A DNA stretch of 5,797 bases from Thermoplasmata archaeon (GTDB taxonomy: Archaea > Thermoplasmatota > Thermoplasmata > Thermoplasmatales > Thermoplasmataceae). The DNA is taken from the NCBI GenBank assembly GCA_021797025.1, contig JAKAAK010000206.1, positions 1-5,797 on the forward strand. The letters run 5' to 3'. Positions within the stretch are counted from its first letter, which is position 1; each line of letters begins with the position of its first letter. Made by a program: the position numbers and the translations under genes. Of the stretch, positions 1 to 5,016 are shown piece after piece. The notes beneath the pieces are model-generated. The model worked only from the letters and a program-made list of their open reading frames with translations. It did not search any database and was not told where the DNA came from.

Positions 1-75
1 AAAGAGAAATTATGGGTTAATCTGGCAATTGGGGATATAATATGAAATATTTATTTCAATAAAATAGACATACCC

Positions 76-1269
76 TCAGTTATATATCAGCTCTTTATAT
101 ATCTCGACATCCTGGAGTATATGGGGGATCAGGCAGAATTCATCAGGCATATGAGCATTTTCTACTGCTGTGGTAGACCAGACAGCAACCCTGTATCCAT
201 TGGTTCTGAGAAATGATGCAAAGGTTTCTCCGCCGATTCCAACTGTCACTGCATCCTTCCCTGTAACTGACTTTATGGCTTTTTTGAGTTTTATGATTAC
301 TTCTGAATCATCTGGAGTAGGGGCAGGAGCATCAACACGGTCAGTAACCTTAAATGAAATCTTCACATCTGAATTCTTACAATATGATAATACAGTATTG
401 TTGATTTCCTCCAGCACCTGATCTGCGGGGTATTCGGGGAGTATCCTGAAATCCCAGTAAAATGTCTCCCTCCCGGGTATTGTATTAATGTTATCAATAT
501 TTTTTTCATGCTTTGTAGGTTCAAAGGTGGAATATGGAGGCACAAACAGTGGGTTCTCCCTGCTGAATTTCTCGTGAAGTGCAGAATCCATGGCATTGAT
601 GAATTTGCAGGATTCCCTGAAGGCGTTTATGGAATTTGCGGGCATGCTGGCATGTCCCTGCCTACCCAGTACCTCAAATTTAAGCTGCATTACAGTTTTC
701 TCTGCTGTCTCTATTATAAAGCCTTCATTGGTGCCGGCATCCGGAACAATTATCAGATCATCCGGATTGAATATATTCTGCCTGATTAAATGCTTTATGC
801 CATAGTCGTTTCCGGTTTCCTCATCAGAAACAAATGCCACCCCCAGATTAATTTTCAGCCTGGATTTATCAAGATTTTTTAAAAGCAGCAGGGTGGTAAA
901 TATTGACTGTCCATTGTCCTCTGATCCCCTTCCATATATTTTATCCCCATCGACAGTTGCCCTGAATGGTTCATGTTTCCAGAGTTTCAGATCTCCCACA
1001 GGAACAGTATCCAGGTGTGATATAATCCATAAAGTTTTCTGGAAATTTCCCAGCATAAGAACAATATTGGGCCTTATATGGCCTGAACTATCCTTTACAC
1101 TGTATTCCATTAAATTATTATAACCGAGGCCTTTCAGTATTTTTATTAATTCCTGGCCCTTTTTGTATTCTCCTTCTCCACCGGATAATGGAGAAATGGC
1201 CTCGATAGATAGCAATCTACTGGCAGAATCAATTATAAATTCTCTGTCTGCATTTTCATTATATGACAT
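76..1269 (-). CDS. M20 family zinc metallopeptidase/deacylase (ArgE/DapE-like)
   Basis: A 397-residue, apparently complete cytoplasmic amidohydrolase that would cleave a peptide or N-acyl amino-acid bond with a two-metal centre. All expected M20 residues are visible: SHLDTVP with H85 (metal) and D87; GRGSEDNGQ with bridging D118; SDEETG with general base E150 and ligand E151; VPDAG with D177; and near the end NAHMPDE with H373. Residues about 195-310 form the dimerisation lid domain, with GRQGHASMP (H206). The N-terminal SPLSGGEGE segment is typical of an archaeal subgroup often labelled succinyl-diaminopimelate desuccinylase. That label is unsafe here, because these archaea have no murein; peptide or acyl-amino-acid salvage is my inference. 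The ATG at 1269 is chosen because the N-terminal helix follows at once and an A/T box lies 26-27 bases upstream. No ribosome binding site is seen, suggesting a leaderless mRNA. Family certain, substrate unknown. Confidence 0.93.
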   Translation of the reverse strand: MSYNENADREFIIDSASRLLSIEAISPLSGGEGEYKKGQELIKILKGLGYNNLMEYSVKDSSGHIRPNIVLMLGNFQKTLWIISHLDTVPVGDLKLWKHEPFRATVDGDKIYGRGSEDNGQSIFTTLLLLKNLDKSRLKINLGVAFVSDEETGNDYGIKHLIRQNIFNPDDLIIVPDAGTNEGFIIETAEKTVMQLKFEVLGRQGHASMPANSINAFRESCKFINAMDSALHEKFSRENPLFVPPYSTFEPTKHEKNIDNINTIPGRETFYWDFRILPEYPADQVLEEINNTVLSYCKNSDVKISFKVTDRVDAPAPTPDDSEVIIKLKKAIKSVTGKDAVTVGIGGETFASFLRTNGYRVAVWSTTAVENAHMPDEFCLIPHILQDVEIYKELIYN

Positions 1270-1290
1270 GTGCGCTAATTGTCATACATA

Positions 1291-1300
1291 ATATAAATAT
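1291..1300 (-). promoter_or_regulatory. Archaeal TATA box for the M20 gene
   Basis: On the minus strand this reads ATATTTATAT. Its centre is about 26-27 bases before the A of the ATG at 1269, the spacing expected when transcription starts at or near the first base of the codon. With no Shine-Dalgarno in the 30 bases before the ATG, this fits a leaderless transcript. It is the best-spaced promoter in the window. Confidence 0.6.
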
Positions 1301-1310
1301 TGTCAGCTCT

Positions 1311-1327
1311 AATGCCCTAATGGCATT
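1311..1327 (-). repeat. Perfect 6-bp inverted repeat across the sfsA stop codon
   Basis: Arms AATGCC (1311-1316) and GGCATT (1322-1327) flank a 5-base loop that contains most of the sfsA stop codon (1317-1319). In RNA it would form a short hairpin at the end of the sfsA message, just upstream of the M20 TATA box. A run of T follows it only on the plus strand, where no gene ends. It may mark or protect the sfsA 3' end, or be chance. Confidence 0.35.
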
Positions 1328-1994
1328 TTTCCACTGTATGTAAAAAGTTAACTGAACCATTGACTGAAGAAAAGACGAGGAACCTGAATTTTACACCATG
1401 GCCTAAAGCCCTGTAATATGCCTCAGAAAATGCGGGGTCTCTCAACTCATTGGGTTTGAAGCAACGTGCATTTTCATTGAAAATTAGAAAAAGGACGTAT
1501 GAACTGTAGCCTTCATCAATCAGGTGCATAAGGGTTTCAAGATGCTTTTTGCCCCTTATTGTGGGTGCATCCGGGAATAATGCAATTCCATTCTCAACCA
1601 GTGTGGCCGATTTAACTTCTATAAATGAGTTTTCCAGCTGAAAATCTATCCTGCTATCACCCACGGTTACCTCTCTTTTAAATCCTTCCTTTATGAAGAT
1701 GGCAGCAATATTTGAATGGAATCTGGAATCGTTAAACGTCCATACATTATTATTCCTGCAGAAGGTGACCGAATACATTGTTTTCTTTCCCGGGGCCTTC
1801 CTTATCTTTATGCTGTTTCCTGGATATATCAGCTCCTCAAGCCTGCCTGGATCATGTATATGCACCGGAATTTCCTTACCATCAACTGATGCCATTACCA
1901 GAAATCTATTTGGGCGGGATACAACCCTGGCATCTATTAATTCTGGAAAATTAATTACAGAAAAACCTGGTTTTCTATCAATAAACGGCGTCAT
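1317..1994 (-). CDS. sfsA: SfsA family protein (OB-fold plus PD-(D/E)XK nuclease-like domain)
   Basis: A 225-residue soluble protein matching the whole SfsA family, named for sugar fermentation stimulation in E. coli, where it binds DNA; its real role in archaea is not established. Residues about 16-85 form the OB-like N-terminal domain, with SRPNRFLV (26-33) and HDPGRLEEL (47-55). The rest is the nuclease-like domain: SRIDF with D117, then IEVKSATL with E126 and K128, which is the D...ExK metal/catalytic signature, followed by FPDAPTIRGKKH (140-151), a hallmark of the family. All putative active residues are kept, so it is probably catalytically competent. Before the conserved part there are roughly 12 extra residues compared with E. 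coli SfsA, but no other in-frame ATG lies nearby, so the ATG at 1994 stands. The gene lies between the P450 and M20 genes on the same strand, with 47 bases to the latter. Confidence 0.93.
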   Translation of the reverse strand: MTPFIDRKPGFSVINFPELIDARVVSRPNRFLVMASVDGKEIPVHIHDPGRLEELIYPGNSIKIRKAPGKKTMYSVTFCRNNNVWTFNDSRFHSNIAAIFIKEGFKREVTVGDSRIDFQLENSFIEVKSATLVENGIALFPDAPTIRGKKHLETLMHLIDEGYSSYVLFLIFNENARCFKPNELRDPAFSEAYYRALGHGVKFRFLVFSSVNGSVNFLHTVEKCH

Positions 1995-2013
1995 TTATAA
2001 TAATTGGGAAATT

Positions 2014-2021
2014 ATATTTAA
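2014..2021 (-). promoter_or_regulatory. Probable TATA box for sfsA
   Basis: On the minus strand this reads TTAAATAT, centred about 23-24 bases before the ATG at 1994. No Shine-Dalgarno is present. The upstream side overlaps the right arm of an inverted repeat (2019-2040), so a protein bound there would compete with TBP/TFB. The spacing is slightly short, so the call is tentative. Confidence 0.4.
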
Positions 2022-2040
2022 TTCCTATGAAATGGAATTA
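2019..2040. repeat. Perfect 7-bp inverted repeat upstream of sfsA, operator-like
   Basis: Arms TAATTCC (2019-2025) and GGAATTA (2034-2040) are exact reverse complements with an 8-base spacer. The repeat lies in the 119-base gap between sfsA and the P450 gene and touches the sfsA TATA box. The arm spacing, about 15 bases centre to centre, could suit a dimeric winged-helix repressor. It could equally form a hairpin downstream of the P450. No second copy was noticed in the window. Confidence 0.35.
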
Positions 2041-2113
2041 GACTGTGTTCCGGTGCGTTACATAAACAGATCAATGGGATTCACCCCTGAGGGTTAAAGT
2101 TATTTTTGCATTA

Positions 2114-3217
2114 TTATAGATACAGTTGACTGAATCCATAAACCATTGGATTATCAAGCATTTTTGATTTTTCCATATTGACATTTATTACTGGAAATTT
2201 ATCCAGTATGTCTTTCAGCCCTATTTCTGCCTCGAGCCTGGCAAGAGGGGCCCCAAGGCACATATGGACACCCATGCCGAAGGCGAGATGGTTATTCTTT
2301 CTCCTGTCTATCATGAACTCTTCAGAATTGTCAAACACCTTTTCATCCCTGTTGGCGGAACCCAGCCATATGGAAATTCTATCTCCTTTCTTTATCTGCT
2401 TTCCGTTAAGGACGTAATCCTGTGCAGCGAACCTGTGTGGAAGAAACTGTATTGGGGAGTAGTATCTTAATGTCTCTTCTATAAAATTTTTATAAAGTCC
2501 TTTGTCCTTTCTTATCAGTTCCTGAATCCCGGGATTCTCTGAAAGTACCTTCACCATATTGCCAAGTAGATTTGTTGTGGTTTCATTTCCACCTATTACC
2601 AGAAGCATGACATAACCGATTTTTTGTTCGTTGGTAAGTGGAGTAGAATGGAACAAACCACGATTTATTACAGACATAATGTCATCCCCTTCTTTATCTA
2701 AAAAGATTTCTGACATCTTTGCATACATATACCTGTTAATTTTATCAAATCTACTATCACGGCGGTTTCCGATAATATAATCAGACCAGGTCTTGAACAC
2801 CTGCCTCTCAGATTCAGGCACCCCAAGGAGATCTGATATGACATTGACAGGGAGCGCAACAGCGTAACCTGAGATAAAATCCTGACCTGGCTTCAGACTG
2901 GATATGAGCCCGGATGATATTTTCATTATATGTTCAGAATATTTTTCAATGCTTGAGGGCAGGAAAAACGGAGCAGAAATATTTCTCAGCTCCTTATGAT
3001 CCGGATTATCCATGGTAATGAAACTTGCCCCGGGCCCTCTTCTGCCGTCTGGAACTCTGCCGGAATATGATGGATCAGAGGAAAAAATTTCGTTATGCAT
3101 GAGGACATAGTACACATCTTCATAATCAAATACATCCCAGGATCCTGACATCCTGTTGAAGCTAACCGGATCTTCACAGCGCATCTTACGGTAATAGCTG
3201 AATATATCCTGTGGCAT
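2114..3217 (-). CDS. Cytochrome P450, CYP119/CYP231-like
   Basis: A complete 367-residue soluble P450 with no membrane anchor, close in length to Sulfolobus CYP119 and a little longer than Picrophilus CYP231A2. It would use a haem-thiolate centre to insert oxygen into an unknown substrate. In order: MDNPDHKELR, with H74 and R78 as probable haem-propionate contacts; the I-helix oxygen-activation motif GGNETTT (209-215), with the acid-alcohol pair E212-T213; the K-helix ETLR (248-251, ExxR); the meander ending DRR...HLAFG; and the haem loop FGMGVHMCLG (313-322), with C320 as the iron ligand, then APLARLE. All canonical residues are present. The ATG at 3217 fits the short N-terminus of CYP119. 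No ferredoxin or reductase gene is adjacent, so electrons must come from elsewhere; CYP119 has been driven in vitro by ferredoxin with a 2-oxoacid:ferredoxin oxidoreductase. Substrate cannot be read from the sequence. Confidence 0.95.
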   Translation of the reverse strand: MPQDIFSYYRKMRCEDPVSFNRMSGSWDVFDYEDVYYVLMHNEIFSSDPSYSGRVPDGRRGPGASFITMDNPDHKELRNISAPFFLPSSIEKYSEHIMKISSGLISSLKPGQDFISGYAVALPVNVISDLLGVPESERQVFKTWSDYIIGNRRDSRFDKINRYMYAKMSEIFLDKEGDDIMSVINRGLFHSTPLTNEQKIGYVMLLVIGGNETTTNLLGNMVKVLSENPGIQELIRKDKGLYKNFIEETLRYYSPIQFLPHRFAAQDYVLNGKQIKKGDRISIWLGSANRDEKVFDNSEEFMIDRRKNNHLAFGMGVHMCLGAPLARLEAEIGLKDILDKFPVINVNMEKSKMLDNPMVYGFSQLYL

Positions 3218-3230
3218 AATAATTAATTAC

Positions 3231-3242
3231 ATTATAATATTA
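3231..3242 (-). promoter_or_regulatory. Possible TATA box for the P450 gene
   Basis: On the minus strand this reads TAATATTATAAT, centred about 20-22 bases before the ATG at 3217. It is the most TATA-like stretch in the 78-base gap and no Shine-Dalgarno is present. The spacing is short and the whole gap is AT-rich, so the P450 could also be read through from the Sec61-beta gene. Confidence 0.3.
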
Positions 3243-3272
3243 GAAAAATAACTAAACACCAAAACAACCAAT
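3243..3272 (-). terminator. T-rich terminator-like tract after the Sec61-beta gene
   Basis: The minus strand here is almost all T and G with several T runs (TTGTTTTGG, then TTATTTTTC), starting about 25 bases beyond the Sec61-beta stop. Archaeal RNA polymerase commonly terminates at T-rich tracts without a hairpin, and none is seen. This would separate the Sec61-beta message from the P450. Confidence 0.35.
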
Positions 3273-3295
3273 AGATTATATAATGATGCGACTTA

Positions 3296-3463
3296 TTAAA
3301 CTGGCCAGAAAACCTTTGCAAGTTCTACAATGACACCCATAGCTATTCCAATATATATTATCAGCTTGGGATCTATGGCTGGACCTTTTATCTCCTCCTC
3401 ATTAAAATAACGTATTAAACCTGCTCCCGACTGGAAGTTTTCATTCTGGTTGTCCTTTGCCAT
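3296..3463 (-). CDS. secG: Preprotein translocase subunit Sec61-beta (archaeal SecG)
   Basis: A 55-residue protein, too short for common ORF cut-offs, that forms the small single-helix subunit of the archaeal SecYEbeta translocon in the cytoplasmic membrane. It starts MAKDNQNENFQS, then has the family signature GAGLIRYFNEEE (13-24), a short GPAIDPK linker (27-33), and one transmembrane helix at about 34-54 (LIIYIGIAMGVIVELAK). This order (polar cytosolic N-terminus, AGLxRYFxxEE, xDPK, one helix, immediate end) is that of the archaeal beta subunit at its usual length. The gene ends in tandem stops TAATAA. It begins 39 bases after the minus-strand membrane protein gene and has no Shine-Dalgarno; a TTAAATT stretch about 27 bases before the ATG may be its own TATA box. 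The non-essential accessory role is known for the family, not seen here. Confidence 0.93.
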   Translation of the reverse strand: MAKDNQNENFQSGAGLIRYFNEEEIKGPAIDPKLIIYIGIAMGVIVELAKVFWPV

Positions 3464-3502
3464 TAATCACATTAATTTAATTATGGAATTTAAGGATTTT
3501 GG

Positions 3503-4099
3503 TTATGCGTTTCTGCCACTCAACATTGCGGCAATAAATTCATCGGTGCTCCTCTGCTCCACTATCATTCTGTATGCATGGCCTTCAGTCATTATACTGA
3601 AATAATTGCATTTTATAATGGATGGCAATCCAGGGGTATCAATGGCATATGACCTCCTGCCCTGGGATATCCCCAGAATATATTTCAGGTTTATTTTTAG
3701 AAATGGAGAATATGAAAGAACCCATGGTGAGGCGTACTGGTAGAATTCCAGATAATGACCTAGGAATACTACCTTCGCCTCTATGTATTTTTCAACTATT
3801 AGACCGGGAATTGTGTCAAAGCCATCGTCATGGATTGCAACGTTGAATTTTTCCTTTGAATCCATTATATTGATAACCTGATCCGGAGAGTACTTAGGAA
3901 TTCTATTCAGGATTTTCATCTCAGAGAAATGGTTATAATATACAAATGGGAAAACTGTGAGAGAAATTCCCAGTATAAAGAAAATAGCTGTGTATATCAG
4001 GAATGTAAGGAGAAAACTGGCTGACTTTAGTGAGACTATAATAGATAGAAATGCAGAGAACAGAAACACTGAAAGAAAGTAATACCTTCTCCTGATCAT
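3503..4099 (-). CDS. Unrecognised two-helix membrane protein with a cytosolic, PH-like C-terminal domain
   Basis: I do not recognise this 198-residue protein. Residues 1-5 are basic (MIRRR), followed by two hydrophobic helices at about 7-23 and 29-52 joined by a very short loop, forming a hairpin anchor. The basic N-terminus predicts that both ends face the cytosol. Residues 58-105 are mixed charged (SPDQVINIMDSKEKF, then a DDGFDTIPG turn). Residues about 108-180 look strand-rich with short hydrophobic runs (VVFLGHYLEFY, FLKINLKYILGI, YRMIVEQ), and the end (STDEFIAAML) looks like one amphipathic helix. Strands plus a terminal helix recall bacterial PH-like or GRAM-type membrane domains, but this is fold-level guesswork. 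It is divergent from the signal peptidase-like gene across 87 bases and lies 39 bases upstream of Sec61-beta, so a membrane or export-linked role is possible. The protein has ordinary composition and no sign of decay. Confidence 0.8.
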   Translation of the reverse strand: MIRRRYYFLSVFLFSAFLSIIVSLKSASFLLTFLIYTAIFFILGISLTVFPFVYYNHFSEMKILNRIPKYSPDQVINIMDSKEKFNVAIHDDGFDTIPGLIVEKYIEAKVVFLGHYLEFYQYASPWVLSYSPFLKINLKYILGISQGRRSYAIDTPGLPSIIKCNYFSIMTEGHAYRMIVEQRSTDEFIAAMLSGRNA

Positions 4100-4115
4100 A
4101 AAATAATAATCATAG

Positions 4116-4126
4116 AAATTTATTAA
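4116..4126 (-). promoter_or_regulatory. Possible TATA box for the two-helix membrane protein gene
   Basis: On the minus strand this reads TTAATAAATTT followed by C, centred about 22 bases before the ATG at 4099. It overlaps the start of a small inverted repeat at 4125-4137. No ribosome binding site separates it from the start codon, so a leaderless or very short leader is expected. Confidence 0.35.
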
Positions 4127-4137
4127 CCATTTTGGTT
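4125..4137. repeat. Small perfect palindrome in the divergent promoter region
   Basis: AACCA (4125-4129) and TGGTT (4133-4137) flank TTT. It lies between the two opposing TATA boxes, nearer the minus-strand gene, where a regulator could affect either promoter. Five-base arms are short enough to arise by chance. Confidence 0.25.
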
Positions 4138-4161
4138 TTCAATCATGAATTCGAAAAACAG

Positions 4162-4171
4162 TTATATATAA
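4162..4171 (+). promoter_or_regulatory. Archaeal TATA box (and A-rich BRE) for the signal peptidase-like gene
   Basis: TTATATATAA is preceded by a purine-rich CGAAAAACAG stretch that could serve as the TFB-recognition element. Its centre lies 20-21 bases before the first ATG (4187) and 23-24 before the second (4190). No Shine-Dalgarno is present, so translation probably starts on a leaderless message, and the second ATG is as likely as the first. Confidence 0.55.
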
Positions 4172-4186
4172 CATCCCAATCTGCAG

Positions 4187-5014
4187 ATGATGAGGAATGC
4201 CATCCATGACAGGAAAAGCCTTTTTGCATCACTGGTGTTTATCATTGCGGTTATTGTAATCCTTGTTTCAATAACAGCCTATTCCGGTGTTTTCCCCCCG
4301 GCTGGTATGATTGAATCATACAGCATGGAACATTCTGACAGATGGCAGTACGGATTGATAGATGAGGGTACCGTTGTAATGGTAAAGAAGGTAAATAGCG
4401 TAAATGATATAACAACATATGTAAAGGGCAGGGAGGTTAATTATTCAACATACGGTGAATTCGGGAATGTAATACTATACCATAACTCAGCACTGGGTGT
4501 TGTTACCATCCACAGGGCAATGTTCTATCTTTACTGGAATGGGACATCCCCTGAGATCAGGGGTTACCATGGGCAGCCATACATTCATATATACAGGGAT
4601 TCCATCCTGCTGGATAACATAGGCTATGCACACAGGAACCTTATTGTAAATGTTTCAGGATATACCGGAGATTCAGGATTCATAACGGTTGGCGACCATA
4701 ACCTTGCATGCCTTCCAGCGGATTCAAAATATTATAACAAAACCTATAACGCATACTATGCATCAGATCAGAACATCTGGGGGATAAAACCAGTGAACCT
4801 CACCACAATAGTGGGAAAGGCCTACGGCTACATTCCATGGGTCGGCTTGATAAAGCTGAATATACTCAGGATGGAGGGAAAATGGCCAAGGGAGTATTAC
4901 ACACATGTGCCGGAGTACTCCTATGATGGATTATTCCTTTCAATCATGGCATTCCTTGCGGTGATTTTCTTTCCCTACAGGAAGGTGTACAGAAAAATCA
5001 AGGGTAGAACCTAA
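4187..5014 (+). CDS. Signal peptidase I-like membrane protease, archaeal Ser-His (S26B) type
   Basis: A 275-residue membrane protein with an N-terminal helix (about 13-33), an extracytoplasmic domain (34-246) and a second helix (about 247-264) followed by a basic tail, so both ends should face the cytosol. Just after helix 1 comes MIESYSMEHS, where S46 aligns with the catalytic serine of the SxSMxP box. GNVILYHN then leads to TIHRAMF with H109, the histidine that replaces the bacterial lysine in archaeal and eukaryotic enzymes. GDHN (169-172) is the GDNN box, with D170 and then D179 as candidate acidic partners. GKAYGYIPWVGLIKL (210-224) is the last conserved box. The proline after SM is replaced by a histidine, and the usual GD is GT (61-62). 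All catalytic residues are kept, so it is probably an active protease that removes signal peptides from exported proteins; a paralogue with its own substrates is possible. Second ATG at 4190. Confidence 0.82.
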   Translation: MMRNAIHDRKSLFASLVFIIAVIVILVSITAYSGVFPPAGMIESYSMEHSDRWQYGLIDEGTVVMVKKVNSVNDITTYVKGREVNYSTYGEFGNVILYHNSALGVVTIHRAMFYLYWNGTSPEIRGYHGQPYIHIYRDSILLDNIGYAHRNLIVNVSGYTGDSGFITVGDHNLACLPADSKYYNKTYNAYYASDQNIWGIKPVNLTTIVGKAYGYIPWVGLIKLNILRMEGKWPREYYTHVPEYSYDGLFLSIMAFLAVIFFPYRKVYRKIKGRT

Positions 5015-5016
5015 AA

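Noticed and set aside
1..45. Open plus-strand frame ending in TGA at 43-45, as if the tail of a gene from the left (KEKLWVNLAIGDII)
   Set aside because: Only 14 codons are visible and a second plus frame is open almost as long, so there is no support for a gene. No ATG-started minus-strand gene fits here either.
508..789. Plus-strand ORFs antisense to the M20 gene, here and at 170-421, 590-805 and 893-1123
   Set aside because: They overlap conserved M20 coding sequence and their translations are cysteine- and serine-rich without any family motif; shadows.
2080..2096. Short palindrome CCCTGAGGG between sfsA and the P450
   Set aside because: Only 4-base arms around one base, not linked to a T run or a start site; expected by chance.
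1693..2097. A 134-codon plus-strand ORF
   Set aside because: It lies mostly antisense to the clearly conserved sfsA gene, has no recognisable motif and no promoter, and is a frame shadow.
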